From positions 3,348,001-3,412,000 of the forward strand of contig NC_018397.1 of NCBI RefSeq assembly GCF_000208865.1: a stretch of 64,000 bases of DNA, given 5' to 3'. This DNA is from Neospora caninum Liverpool (Eukaryota > Apicomplexa > Conoidasida > Eucoccidiorida > Sarcocystidae). This document shows positions 1 to 14,049 of this stretch, piece by piece (the stretch's first letter is position 1; every line of letters starts with the position of its first letter). The notes beneath the pieces were generated by a model. That model ran no database searches and was not told where the DNA came from. It saw only the letters and a list, made by a program, of their open reading frames with translations. A program made the translations under genes and the position numbers.

Positions 1-316
1 GGGGCTGCGTAGGAGAGGTTCCGCGCCTAGCAGATACACTCTTTCAAAGAGTGCATAATTAAAGAAGGGGGAAACGTTCACCAGAAAACTTCTGCTTCAT
101 TTCGTTAAGTGAAGGCAAATGGCATCTTGGTTTTCCGCGGACTGCTTTATCGCTTCGTAGTGCGTAGAGCTTCGAAATGCTTTTTCAGGTGAACAACACA
201 CTCTCTTCAAAGATTTTTTTTCTCTCCAAAAAAAGGGATGAATGGCTCATTCTTGGCTTAATCTGAAGGAGTGTGCTCTTTTTCCCCGTAGTTGGTTATG
301 TGAGGACGACAGTCTT

Positions 317-3300
317 CTAATGGACGAGAAATGGGGTAGCTGCGGGGTTCAATGGTGTGCTGCCGATTTCTTCCGGTTTCTTCGGTGTGTCACTCGAACC
401 AGATGAGGTACCGAGACTTGAATGGCCTCCCCCTCTGCTCGCCAGTGTAAGAAGTAGCTCGTGGACCGTCTCCTGTGGGAGATCGCGCGTTGCCTGGTAG
501 AGTTGCTACACAGACACAAGAATGCCAAAGGGGGAGGCGAAAAATCGGGGCAGGAAGTGCGATCTGGCGAATGCTCACCAACGAAGTAAAAATAAACTCG
601 TTAGAGAGGCTATGGGCTGCCGAATATACACAGATGCATATCCGCACATCATCGCACTCCTACCAATGTGCACAAATATACGGACCTCCAAGCGTAATAC
701 GCATAAATTCGCGAGTACAGTCACATCTATGCAGAAGTACAAACACTCTTCAGGCAAAATCTGAATAATTAGACATCCCTCCGGCTCCGACACTATTTCT
801 ACTCTACAGTTTCTTTATGTCTCACTCACCTGTGCAATTTCTTCGACATCAGTAGTTTCCTGTACAGCCTTGTGCATGAGAGTTGCGGCCACATCGAGAA
901 GCTGCTGCGTCGCCTCGCCACTACTCGTCATAGCAGCCGAGCTTTCCTGAGAACCTACAACTCCTGTAAAAGTAGTGTCCGACACATCTGCTCCGACAGA
1001 AAACCTCATTCCAGTGGAGAACGGAGTTTTTTGGGCACTCCGGCTAGTTGTCATTGGCGTTGTAGAAGTTGTAGTAGCGCCCCCTAGGGAAGTGACTGCC
1101 TTTGTCGTCCCTGTAAGAAGCCCTTTGCTGTTGGAGCTGATGGAAAGAAAAGCATTTAGGTCATGTTGTTGCTGGGAAGTGTACAGAGCATCTGTGTCTC
1201 TTTCCTTTGTTCCTACCATGCTCCCGTTCCTGTGTACGGCTGTGAGCGAGTAAGGGAAAGATGTATCAGACTCCTCTGGATATTCGGGTTGTACACCTAA
1301 GCTATGATGATGGAAAGCGCCTGTTTGGATTTGCATACGATTGCTGGCAGTTTTGGTCGCCGTCATCGCCGCTTCTTGAGAACACATGGTTGTACTTTCT
1401 GTTGAAAGGAGAGAAGGCAACAGGCTGGCGCATCCTCCCCCGCTTTTGTGCTGTCTTTGTTGCTGCAGCTCAAACAGGAGATTTGCTCTCCCCATACTGC
1501 TTTCCTCTCGGCAGGCAGATGCGAAGCGCTCCTCATCTTCCTCGCGAGTCATTGACAAAACCGTACCCGGAGCACTTCCAGAAGATGCGGCAACGCTTGT
1601 GGGGATTCTGGCCCAGGAAGCGGGATGCTGTAGTGTCGCACTTCCTGTGTTCAAAGTCTGTGAGAACAGATTCGACGGCACTTTCCTGCCGTTTGTGCAG
1701 ATGTCTTTCATTACATTTCCCTCTGCGTTGCTGTTAGAGAATGGTATCACCTGCATGCCGTTTTTCGCTCCTCCGTTCTTCAGTATCGTGCCTGTGCTTC
1801 CAGGTCCGTCGGTGCTGGGGTAGCTTTGGAAGACTTTTAATGCGGCGGAACGAGATGGAAGAGTTGCCGAGTGGTTGTAGACGTGATCAGCCGCTAGGTT
1901 AAGGCCACAAGACGGATATGGGATGCCGTCTTGAGAAAATGTCATGTTCTGCCACAGGAAAAAGGCGAAACGCACAAAGGGGCCAATAAACACTGCCAAC
2001 AGAACCAGGAGGGGAAGATTTCTCGTCGAAACTACTCGAGACTGGACCTACACGCAGTGCTCTAAAACCTGTATCATCCACACCTCAAAGGAAAGGCGTC
2101 GAAGTTTGACATATGTTTACTCAAACCTAGGATGGTTCATATACGTGTATTGTTTTGATATGCGTACGAAATGGCGTAGGCATGCGCGCCCATTTGGTTT
2201 GATGGTTTGTACTATTTGCATTAAGATGGATGCAGGCTGTCTCTGGGTATCTTCCACTGCGCCACGGTTAAAACCCCTTGTCTGTCACAAATTGTGGTGC
2301 CACAGACCGTGTCACCTCATTTAGGCGTTTCTTGCCTCGCAATTACACAGTAAATGCCAAACCGCATGCCTTCTCTACTGTGCCTTCGGTTTACCTCTTC
2401 CTCACCTCAAGTTGTCCGTGGTCTTCGCCTTGACTATTTGCCAGGTGCTGTCCACTTCTGATCTCCGTACAAACGCCCTGTGTCATCCTAGTGTTCGGCT
2501 CTGGCTTCTTCCGCTGAAGAAAAAGATGCTGTTCAAGAGTTCCAGATACCTGAGGCTGCTGTCGCTGTTGGTTCCCCTTCCCCACCTGCTGTTTCTGCAA
2601 CTCTTCAAGTTGCTGCAACTGGAGCTGTACCTGTCTTCGAGCGTAGCTGCCTCCTGTAGTTGTCCCTGTCCCGTCCACTCCCTCGGCTCCCCCTTGAAGG
2701 TGACTAGAAGGCTTGGAGCCTGCAGCCGCTGCGGCTGCGCGCATGAGTGTCTCCGTCAACAGTGCCGGTTGTTGCAGAGATTTTTGGCTTCTGTCCACGT
2801 CGGTTTTACTGCGCTGCTGGCTTGTCTCCTGCTGGTGTTGAAGCAGCTGCAGGAGGAACGCTTTCTCGCCATTAAGAGATGCGTGCCCTTCGGGATTGCT
2901 GTCCTGAAGTGACGGAGAAAATGATGGGGCGTGAGAGCCAAACGTGCATCCACCTGTTTTTGTTGTGATTGAGTGGCCACTTTGGATGCCAACTCGTGTC
3001 ATATCGTTAGGGTCGCCTGAAGGACCCAACAGAGTGTTTGCCACATACTGAGCTGCTGCCGACACCAGCGACGCGGAATTCTGGGCAGAACTGGATGGAT
3101 TGTAACTTGCGCCTTTGGAAGGCGCCAGCCTTTGCAGAACGGCAGCAGGAAGAGCCGAAGTGTTCCCTCCTTCCGCAGATGCTTGACAGCTCGCTGCTGC
3201 CGCAGCTGCAGAAAACAGAGCTGCCATTGTAGTGGACTGCGGAGAGGGAACGTCAAATGGAAGAGACACAACTCCAGATAACTGCTGTTGAAGTTCGTGC

Positions 3301-6300
3301 GGGAGTTTCTGGGAGGTTGAGCCTTGAGCGAGACGCGCCGGAGGCGATGAGCGACTTGCGCCGGCGGATGCACTAGGCGATTGTTGCTGGGCAGTTACCA
3401 GACCCATGTGAAGATCCTACAAGAGAACGAATAAGGAATAGACCAGAGAGGCCAGATTAGATTACCACAGCTACATGCCATGCATACATATTCACACTGA
3501 TCAACATGATCACAGGAAAATAATAAGCGTATTAGACAAATCCACGTTTATATCCTTATTGGGAGATACGGGGATGAGCAAAAGCACCTACAGGCGTTTG
3601 TTCTCCCGAGAGAGAGCAGTGCGTTCGTCATACCTCTTTGAGCTTTGCTGCGACTTGGGCGCATATTTCTGAGACCGAAGGTGATGCTGGCGGCCCAAGG
3701 AAAATTAAAAGAGAGTTGATTGAGGGAGAGAAGGTTGGAGACGCTCCGGCTCCGAATGCGCCCGTGGGGGATGAAGCAGCTGACAGTGGAGTTACTGCTG
3801 ATGTTCCGCCCTGGTTCCCATTCGTGTACGCTGCGTTTGGCGAGAAGGCGGCAGAGATAGTAGGCGTCGTGCCAGCGTTCGTTCCAGCGGGAAGCGCGCA
3901 AGGGACAGTCGCCGAGCCATGAGGCATCCCATTGTTGAAAACGCCCGTTTTCTTAAACTGCACCTTCAAGGTCACTCCTCGAATCTAGCAAACAAAAGTC
4001 CTCTCATTGCATAGGTAATGTATTTATATAGTGTTATCTCACTGCGTAAATATATGTACAAACCCATGCACATATGTCAGGTATGAGGACACCTCTAGAG
4101 GCAAATACTCATGCGCACATGCATGAACACATGGATACATACATGAACGATGGACACAGACCTCCTGAGATGTCTCTGCTTTAGCGCTTAACTGCCCTTT
4201 GCTCCTCTTCATTTTGTGTACAGTGTCAGGGTGTGGAACATGAGCCCGCAGAGATTATCCGACTGGCACACACACGAGGGCTCTCCAAGCGGCAAACAGG
4301 TGTAGTGACTTTTAAAAGTCTTCTAACCTGAAGTTGTCGGCGCTTGTCGACCAGTTCGAACGCAGCCTCAAGGGTGCTCAGTTGCACAAATGCGTGCTTC
4401 TCGTGGAGATCAACCTGCGACAACAGGTACGCAAATGAAATATCTGTCCAACACAAGCGAAAGAGCACACGACGACATATGACAGAACAACCATTTCCAC
4501 CATCGAATATGCTGACAAAAACAGTTCGACCCTCTCGGTTTCTGTGTTGTTTTCTTACACTCACACCGTTGCATGCGTGTGCACAGGATACACATGTACT
4601 TGATGTGTAGGCACACGTCGCACGAGGACGCTTGAAGAGAACAACTATTCAGGAACGTTTTTCTGTCGTTTTGTTTCACAGCATTACCACTTTCAAAAGA
4701 GAATCGTAACTTTTTTTGCCCATACTGCGATTGATTCGTATAACGTTCAGCTGTCGGACCTGCATGATTCTACCCTTGGTTAGAAGAGCATCAACGGCTG
4801 CAGCAAGGGTCTCCTGGGTCGTGTTAGGTGGCAAATTGGACACATACACACTCCGTCCGAAAGCGCTGTTTGGGCGTGTGAACGCAGCTTGGCCGAGAGG
4901 CGATGCCGGGGTTCCCATCGACAGTAAGGATGCCGGCTGTAGATCTCGGAGTGGCAGCGAAATGCCCAAAAGAGCCTCTAGAGGTCCCCGAAAGCGCTGT
5001 ATACAAAACATGTTTTGTGGGGATTGTGCATCCAGTACAATATGGACCAGAAGACCTTTGCAGGCAATCCAAAATGAATAGTATGGAGTATGGACAGGCG
5101 GCGGTGGATCATATAAACACCGACCTCAGAACTTGTGTATCTGCGTAGGTGTCTGCGTATATCCACCTCTCGATCCGGAATTCTATGCACTAATCTGTTC
5201 CGATCTATCGCAATCAGTACGTTATTAGTCCCTCTCGAAACAAAGCTGACCTTAATGCAGACAGTGACGGAAATGCCGACGTGCAACTGCTGACAAAAGC
5301 GGCAGCGGAGTGGACACTCTTCGCCCCTATAAGTAAACAGGAAAACCAGTGAGCTCACGAAACGAGGATTTCTGAAACAATCGTCGACAGGAGTTATATC
5401 TGAGAGGCAAAATATTGACAGGCAACAAAGAGAAGAGATTACATCTGATTTGTGAAATAACACGTTTGTTACAAAAGCGAAGGAGTCAAATTAGAGAATT
5501 CATTTCCGGTGTGGACCGAACTTGGCCATAGACTTATGAGTTAGCGCCTTCTGCCTGAGAATCGCGCGCATACACATATGCCGCTTCGTTGTCCCGTTTC
5601 AATGGATGGGCGCTGCTGTTTATCACCTGTGCGAGGATCGATGGCAGTTAGGACAGACGAACTCGCCAAATGGGCAACTGGGCATTCGATGGCTCTTTGA
5701 ATCGCAGCTCAGGCAAAGACGCCCTGGAGAGGAAACACCCGTTACACGAAAACAAGCGGGGGGGGGGGGGATGTGTGGTCGCAGCACCTCCTGCACCCTC
5801 TGCCCCTGTCTTTACAGAAGCCCATGAATGGTTCAATACACGGATGCCGTCCCAGACGCATCCGTACATGCGCTTGCGGTGCGTATGAATACATACGCGT
5901 ACAGGCGTACGTATTTGCAGCCTCCCAACTGTAGACAGAGTGAACACACTTTCCAGTTCGTTGCCGGTGCGCATCAGTGTCTGGGCCTTTTTAGCTGCTA
6001 CAACTTTACGACATGTCTCCACCACTAAGTTTAACACCACCAGGGATACTACGTTGCTCTTGCAATCTCACCTTTGGCGTACGCCTCGAGCATCTCAAAA
6101 CGTGTAAGAAGAAGGGGACGACTCTCTTGCTGAGCGAGCACTGCAGCCGCCGCGGCAGCTGTACTCCCCGGTTGGAAAGTTGCCCCGGACAGTCCTAGGT
6201 GAGTTTGGAAGGCTCCGTGCTCGCTAATCGCTCCAGCAACTCCATCAGCGGTATTTATGAAGTTAGCCGGGTTGCACCCACCGGATTTAATGCTTTCGAG

Positions 6301-7920
6301 AGGCAACATGAGTGCCTGGTCCTCTGTACGAATTCCCTGCGCATTGCCATAGTTCTCTTCACCGGAGTTCCGATGGTATTCCTCGGTGACGCCTGCTGTC
6401 CAACTTCGCTCTTGCGAAATACCTGCTTTCTTCCCAAAGCTGCTGCTATACTCTGCTGTGGTATTGTTGCAGTTATTGTAGCCTTCCTCACTCTGGGGCA
6501 CTTGTGAACTCAACATTTGCGCTGGAGGTACATTTTTCCCGGAAATTTCGTTCTTTCGCATGGCATTTGCCAAAGAGGCGTATGCACAAGAAGCGCCCAC
6601 TACAGCTGACTGGCTCATGCGGCCAAAGTCCACTCCATTCCCTGGTGTGACATACGCGGTTGATAAGCCGGTGAGAATAGTGCTGGCACTTTTGTGAGAG
6701 CCGGATAGAGGAAATGAAGGATAATTCCCGAAAAAGTTCTTATTTGAGGTAATATTGTTGTGGCTTTGAGCAGTGTTAGGTCGGCCATCTGCCCCTCCTC
6801 CCAGAACGCCTTCGCTCGTGTTTCGAGTCACGGATTGTGATAAAGAAGTCAGACTGGCAACGAGAGCATCTGTTTCTTTGCTTGCTGACATTGCCTTCTT
6901 CTGGGGGTTTAATTCCACGCTTCCGTCTCCTGGCATCGCCCCCATCGTACTGCTTCTTCTGGAGAGAAAAGATGGTGTTAAAGACGCTGTCTGCGAACTT
7001 TCTGGTAGAGTCTGCTGTTTGGTAAGAACAGCGTTGGGGGCTTGTATCGACAATGAAGCACTTTTGCTATCAGCGGGATTGTGTTTCGCTTTGAGCGTAA
7101 GTTCGTGGCGTGGAGAAGAGCATGCTTCTCCCTGCTTCAGTATTTTCAGCGCTGTTTCAACATTTGTTGATTTCTCTGTCGTGTCTGGTGAAGATGTTCG
7201 CTTCGGATCCAGGATAATTGATGCGTCCACTTCACAGTTATGGCTGATGGCAGGCGAGGTCGTAGTTTTGATCTCCGACCTGATTGCTGCGTCGTGAGAC
7301 TTATTGACATTCTCGTTAATTTTGTCCATACTTGAAACGTCATCGGTCGACTCCTTCCCAACAGAGCCTTGAACGTTACTGACAGGGGACGGCATGATCT
7401 TTTGAAAGTCATTTCTAGACTCATCATGCGTCTCGTTGGAGTTGCAGCAGCCAGTGTTACTTTCCACTCTCTTTTGAGCAGAACTACATGAGAAATCCGG
7501 AGTACCCTTCTTTCCTGTATCCGGTTCTTGCGTATCCGGCGGCGGACTGCTGTTCGTTGTGGTGTGTTGGGCAGCCATGGAGAGAAGTTTGTTGCCACTA
7601 TTGTTTGCGGAGGAAGGAAGATTGTCGCTATTCTTTTGGCTGTTTTCGGAAACAACAAACAGCCCTCCAGAGGATGACGAGAGAGAAGACATCTTGTGGC
7701 TGGGCACTTGAGTGCCGATGTTGCAATGAGTGGTGGCCTTCTGGAGGGCAGATGTCTCCGGCAGTGGAGACAGCTTCACTGTCGCTGCTCCCGTCGAAGG
7801 AGATTCTTTCTCTGGTACAAGGAAGGAAACACCCTTTTCATCCCGGCTCTCCATTTCACGGCGCAAGCGCTCTGCTACGACAGCTCCTTGTGTAATGCTC
7901 GTCGACAGGGAAGCCTCCAT
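317..7920 (-). CDS. RRM-domain RNA-binding protein, 7 exons, about 1607 aa
   Basis: Proposed exons, 5' to 3' on the minus strand: 7920-6072, 4977-4760, 4414-4328, 3984-3634, 3416-2406, 1948-830 and 505-317. Phases agree at every junction and the total is 4824 nt including TAG. Most donors are strong (for example GTGAGT after 830); the donor after 4760 (GTCCGA) and the acceptor at 4978 are weak. One RRM lies at about residues 658-731: RNP2 is VYVSNL, the RNP1 position is a degenerate KHAFVQL, and the last strand is VTLKVQF. The RRM is split over three exons. Around it are about 600 residues of Ser/Asn/Thr-rich N-terminus and about 800 residues of Gln-, Ser- and Ala-rich C-terminus with no recognisable domain. 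The family binds RNA, often in splicing or mRNA control; the target cannot be read from sequence. ATG 7920 is the first usable start, but a GTAAG just upstream could mean a 5'UTR intron. Confidence is high for an RRM protein and moderate for the exact ends. Confidence 0.8.
5758..5770. repeat. G13 homopolymer
   Basis: Thirteen consecutive G on the plus strand, inside the first intron of the minus-strand RRM gene. It is a low-complexity tract prone to sequencing and replication slippage; no function is visible. Confidence 0.9.
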
Positions 7921-8329
7921 CTCCCTACGATCGTGGAGGCTTGAACTTACGAGACTTGTAGCCTCTGGCGAGAATTATGAGACGGAAATGGTTTCCTTTA
8001 TGGGAACGAGGCGGTGACACTGCTTAGATTGGCGACGATGGAAACAAATTCCCGGAGCAACGTGTGATACAGTATGGGAAGTTCTCTGTCGTCTGTCTTG
8101 TGATCAGAAGGCTCTTGCAGCAGAGGTAGATTTGTTTGAACGCGAGAAGGAAAGAGCCAAAAGGAAAACAGAAGTGTGCCTTGCTTTAACGGTCGGGGCG
8201 GGTGTGTCGTCTCGTAGCTCTTGTCCCTCATTTAACGTTAGAAGCGGTTTTCACCACTCTTTTGTATGACAGAGCTCTCTGTAGAAGGTCGTTGAAATCC
8301 TCTCTTTGTAACTTGAGAAGGAAAGGAAA

Positions 8330-9539
8330 AAGAACAAGCCATCGAAAAACCGAGGAGAGCGAATTTCAATTTCTTGGAGTGACCGACAGGGAGTTCAACG
8401 TCCAGCGGATAAAGCAGATGCGGCCAAGCATCGGGCACGAGGAGTCACGGCCCGAGAATGTCACGGAAGTAGTCGAGATGGCAGAGAAGGTAGGCCGAGA
8501 TATGCCAGAAAAAAGCAGATCTGGGAGCCGCCATCCACAATTGTAACGGATTCGTCGTTACCTGACAAACAGGTCAGGTGATCCTGCAGATGGGGGCGGG
8601 CAAGGCTCCACAGATCCTGATCGAGACAGCAAAAAAGCGAAGGTCTTCCGGACCCATATGGAGGTCTAACAGACGACCGGCAGAGAAATTGGAACCCGTG
8701 CTGTTGCGGTCCAGCGTGAACAGAAACCTTCGCGTTGTCCAAGGCTCGACGTGTGTAGATCACGAAGCGGAGTGGCTCATACCACCACGGATGCACGTAA
8801 CGAGATTAGGGGTCCGATGACAAAACCAGATTCATGGTCTTTGGAAGACATTCCGGAAGGCCGCAAGCAGACGATATACTTTTCTGCCGTGCGTGCCTGT
8901 ACACAAGAGTTGCTGGTAGAGGTCCTGATGCTGGCCCAGACATACACTTATGCGACATACCTGCTACACCAACCATGTATATACGGAACAATTTTCTGTC
9001 TGAAACCAGCTTCAGCCCACACCAAACTGTGGTCGTCTGGAACCCCTGCGAGATTTTTCAATCAACGTTAATCCCGGAGACTTAATAAGTACATTGAATA
9101 AAATGCGGGGGCGAACAGCAGGACCAGAAGAAACAGGAAAATCTTCTGTGCACGTCTCCACTTGCGAGAGCTATACGGAGACGACGTTGAAATAAAAATC
9201 CCTCTCAGAAGTGAGTTGCGGGCCTCGTCACGGCTATGTCAAACCTGCTTTGAGCTGGCCTTAGGCGTACAACATACACACATATGTGTATAAGAGTGGA
9301 CATTTAATATATATTCTAGATTGGCGGGGAAGCGCAAGCGCGGCTGTCGGGCAAGCTCGCGGGAAGAAGAAAAATTTTAAAACGCTCAGCAGTCATTGCA
9401 CCGAGCAGAGTCCCTTTTGTGTTCCAGAAAGAAAGTCCGAGTCTTCCCTCTGAGTTATTAAAGCGGCAGCTTCTCGAACTTGACCATGAAGATTTCTCTT
9501 GTACACGGCCAGACACCCATAGATCCTCGATTCGCCTCT
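8330..9539 (+). CDS. Unknown gene, partial model with three candidate exons
   Basis: I do not recognise this gene. Three stretches look like consecutive exons with matching phase: one ending at 8489 (donor GTAGGC, start undefined near 8330, ending in VTEVVEMAEK), 8578-8796 (73 codons, starting VILQMGAGKAPQ, donor GTAACG) and 9428-9539 (acceptor after a T-rich tract, starting KESPSLPSELL, donor GTAAGC). The translations are hydrophilic and compositionally balanced, unlike the flanking frames. No initiator ATG and no terminal exon was fixed. The 5' end faces the RRM gene start (7920), so the two could share a bidirectional promoter. The evidence is splice phase and composition only; transcript data could easily overturn the model. 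Confidence 0.35.
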
Positions 9540-12500
9540 GTAAGCGAAAGGCAGGACAACACAGGATTAGAAAAGGAACAACTAGGAAATCCACGTGCAA
9601 ACGCTCCAGTGAATGAATCTCATGTCAAAGGAAAAGCCAGGAGCCTGCCTTCAACATGGGATGAAATCTTAGACCCATGGGGTGACAGCAAAAGGCAAGC
9701 GAAGATGTCTGTCGGGTACGCGCCAGACACCGAACAGGGAAAAGCAAGAAAACAATGTTCATATACTGGAAGTCAGTGTGCAACACGTGTGTGTTACGCT
9801 TGTAGCTGCAGAGGAAATACATTAGGAGCACACACGCAAACAGCCAGCATGGATAGATGACGTCTACGCTGGTAGGCTTTTTCTATTTCTTTAGAGCATA
9901 TTTATTTCTAAAGTAGATCACAATCCAAAAAGCATGAGCCGCTACCGGGACTTTCGTTGGAGTGGCTAACAGAGAACGCACAGAAGTTTGTGATTCTGCC
10001 TGAACCTAAAAGACTTTTTTTCGTGGCACAACCCTCACTAGCGGAAAGGTCGGGAGTATGGAAAGGTTACGGCTCATTCGCTGCAGTTCGTCGTCACTAT
10101 TAAGCGGTGGGCGGTAGATTTGGGAAAGGATCCACTGAAGAGTGAGGCTCCCGACTAGAAACGAATCGGACTGCGGCAACGAGCTTAATTTCGTTTAAAG
10201 CACGAAATATGGAGACTCACTGCTTTTCCTGGTGGGCGACTGAAGCAGAGGAAAAACGCAAACCTCCTGTGGTGGTTATTTATTAGGCTGAAGGCGGCAG
10301 ACGGTCTCCCTGGCCACTCTCTGTCTTGGCGGCGTTAAGCCTATTTTTGCCTAAAAGAATCCCTGTTGGTTGGTCAAAAAATGTGTCAGGACGGGTTCTG
10401 TCACAACTGATCAGATGTTCGCTCGAGAAAAACGCTCCCCAATATTCATAAGAGACAGCCATATACACATACATCCAAATATGTGCATTTGCTTGAGTCA
10501 TCACGCACACCACAGGTTACTGTCTCCAGCGCAGTTTCGACCACATGAGCAGGGTTTCGTGCAGCATCGGACCCTTAAAAGAAGCCAAATCCTCAATCTT
10601 GACGTACTTGTATATGCGTATTGGTTTGCTGCAAGAACAGGTGAAGTCTGAGCCGCATGTGTACTGCTGCTTGTTTATCGAGAGAACAGCGGAAGTCGAA
10701 AAAAGTTGGGAACCGTTGATGCCAGAAAAGAAGAAAAACGGGCTCATCTTAAGGGTACCATGTGGTGGCGGGTTGACCTGCAAGACTTGTCTCGCCTTGC
10801 GTTTTTGGTGAGAGGGCCGTCAGAGCAGGCCGGAACGCAGGGACCTTGTTTTGCTCGGCCGGTCTCATGCCTGCTCAGGCCAGTACCTTGCTATGAGTAG
10901 ATGCGAGATCGACGAGATGACGTTATTTTTTGAGTAAAACTGACAGGCAATCTTCCCATGTAGGTTTCTTGGCTGTTTCCGTCACCGTTCTACGTTCACC
11001 GACGCGCTGTAATCGAAAAGTCTAAAGCAGCCCCTTCGCCAGCAGGGGAATCACCCTCATGAGTTTGACGCTTTGTATGCTATCTTTTGAACAGTCAGAA
11101 ACCGCATAGCAAGCCGACGTGGGAGGGCTTTTGAACGATATGCCATTATACCACCAGTTTTCTGCTTACCCCAGGTCAGCCGTATCAATAATCTTGTCCC
11201 AGAGAAAGCTTTTTCGCTATGCATTACTTCCGCATCTCCATTTCTCCCCAAAGAGTCGACATGAACGACAAGCGCTTACTTCATGGCCGTCTCTGCCCCG
11301 TTACAGCCTCGCTGATTCGTGTGGATACCCTTGTCGAGTGAAGGAGTATCATTTCAGGCTTTGTTCAGTGTTTTATCAACGAACATCTCCCCTCCTCGCC
11401 TGACCAGAATAGCCTGTTGGTGGGCAAGCACACGTATGCACAGCAGAACGGTAGTGACAACGTCTCGAGTAGTCCGAAGCCTGGCAGAGGCTCTGGAGAG
11501 AGTTGTATGAGCGCCTGCAGACCACGCACTCTAGTCTGTCGTAAATTTTTGTTATCTTAGTCCTGAAGTCACGCGCGATTTAAATGGAAGCACGTTTGAT
11601 TGGGGTTGTGTTGTGAGACCTAGAGAATGTTCAGTAAAGCGAAAATTCATGCGACACATTTTTTGCCAGCTGCTTACACGAAATTAGGACTGTGGTTGAC
11701 AGGAACATAGAGTTTTGTCAATGCGCCACCGCTGTCGCACGTTATGTACGGGGTCCGAAGCGCCTCAAGCCATAACGAGCCGCCGGACCTGATGCACAAG
11801 AGCCGGGAAGTACCCACGAGTGCGAAAGGTCCGAGGACGAGCCAACCGTTTCGGGTATGCTGCGTAGGCGGTATAATGTGGAGGCTAGTATAAAGCCGGT
11901 TGGATGTACAAATACTGTTGGTGCGGAATTAGAGATTCACCAGTGTGGCGCAGGCCATAGGCAGTCATTAGGACAGTACGCGGCCCCCCGGCACAAGACA
12001 TGTTCGAAATCTGACTCCATGTCTTGAACAATATCTGAGAACCTAGCATAATTGCAAGCGGAAAGACCGGAGAAACAACTGGCTGACGCGTTTTACATTA
12101 GTCACTACAAACGGCACTGCTTTTAGCCTTTACTTGCTGGTGGCTCGGTCAACGCCGATGAGCGGATAAATGTGTACTACCAACTGGACCTGTCCGCCAA
12201 GATGTCAGCTTCCGGTTGGAAGCGTCAGTGCCTCAATGGGAAAGAAAACGCTTCGTAGGTTGTGGCACGATAGTTGCCAGTATACTGGATAATGAACCGG
12301 CGACTGGAAGCCCTACTTTTGTGCAAGCGCTTGTCTGGCCAGCTTACCGTTCCGATTCAACCGCTGACCCAAAACCGTTCGATATAATTCTTACATATAA
12401 CCATCCCGGAGACCGCTATATTGGTCCACAAGTAGACGATTCGATATACGCATTGATGTGGCCTTAGTAAGACCGTTTGTTCTTCCTTCGCTCAGATATC

Positions 12501-14049
12501 AATAAGGCTCATGCCAGACTCGTAGCACAGTCTCAAGCGAGATGCCACTTCGAGACAGTCTTATGTGAGGTCCCTCGCGACAGATCCCCCTAAACGGTAA
12601 TGTGAAAGTGCACCAAACTTCATACCCGCGTGTGTCTGGTCGCAGAGAGACCGAACAGCTTCTATCAAGGAGATTAACTGCACCAATGATACACTCAATG
12701 TGGAAAAGATGTTTTAAGAATTTGCCAATTTTACCTACCTACGCTTGTGTTTTCAGTTTTGAGTACGACTGGCAGCGTTTCATCGGTGCGTAGGCTTCAA
12801 GGTGCCCCTTTGCAACTAGCTGGATTCTTCACAAACGCTTGGCTATGCGGGGGTCAATGTCCAACCTGGAGGCAACTGATGACGAGCCTCCTTTGTAGTC
12901 CGTTTCTGGCCACCCGTCGGTTATGCATCCATGACGGTGCTACCGTTATCTAACTGCTCAGAAGAACACCCGCTAGCAGGATTGCATACCTTATTTTTTG
13001 TCCCAACGCTTATATTCGTCAAATAAGCTGAAGAGCAGGAACCGAAAAAACAAGTTTCCCCTGCTCAGCTTCAGGGGTGGTTTTTGCAGGCCCCTGCTGA
13101 CTGTGGGTAGGCCCCGTCTATCTACCTTGCTTTTTCGGGAGCGAGAGATTGTGCCTGCGCTAGTCACGGCTTTTACTACGCTTCCTCATCCTTCTTTCTA
13201 CATGTGCATAGAAGAATTTGAGCTCGTGTGACTTGTCCATTTTGGAGGGGGGAAAGGCGGGACAACACGTTTCGAGTAGTCGTGAGAGTCAGCCCGACTT
13301 ACTGTATGCCCCTCCGGCGAGTCCCCTACAAGCAGAAACGGTCTCACGATTGCGACCTTTGTTTGTTGCTCGAATCCGCGTGCACTGCTGGTAATCTTGT
13401 GGTGATTATATATCCTATTTTTTCCTACGTACCTGCTCTCTGGGCCCTTAAGTGTACGCGGGATGACGGGTCTAGTACTGCCTTACTGAAAAACAGTTTT
13501 TTCTCTCTTCAGGTGGACAAGATCCAATGGGTGTTGGTTTTGAATTCCGTGAGAACCTTCCCTAATGCCTATGGTGAACAGTGTTTGCCTTAACTTGTTA
13601 AAACTCAATCATTTTGATAGGTGACAGGTGTATGCAGAGGCATCACGACTATCCAATCCACTGAAGAAATATGCACGCTGTTGGCTATGCTGTGGCCCAT
13701 AAGTGGCTATGCTAGACCTGGGATATGGAGCATGAGGAATACTCACAACTGGAAATATGCTTCCTAGCAGGGTCTCAAAGACCTGTTCCATGACGATGAT
13801 AGGCTTCTCCGCAGTCTTCCGGGAGGCATCCAGCTGAGCCCCTATAAGGCATCCCTCGTGTGCAGGTAATTTCTTCGAACAGAAGGTACTCATTGTGGAG
13901 GCTTTCCCGACAGTTGACCCTGTGTGGACCATGTAACCCAAACGCCTACTTAGAAATATCGAAAGTAATAGGCTCCTCAGATTTGGTTGAAATCAGCTGC
14001 AACATTCTGTGGAAAGCCAAGTCAGGCTTCAACCAGGTTTCCTCCTACC
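9540..14049. other. Unresolved region with orphan exon-like ORFs
   Basis: No complete gene is visible. Two plus-strand stretches may be exons. At 10535-10807 there is an AG acceptor and a GTGAGA donor, and the region is open in two frames, so the true frame is undecided. At 12209-12467 an acceptor is followed by 85 in-frame codons ending in a stop, with a protein-like reading that includes PFDIILTYNHPGDRYIGPQ. They could be later exons of the gene starting near 8.3 kb: the 10807 donor and the 12209 acceptor agree in phase. An acceptor-like pyrimidine tract also ends near 13514. The rest shows only short shadow ORFs. Confidence 0.3.
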
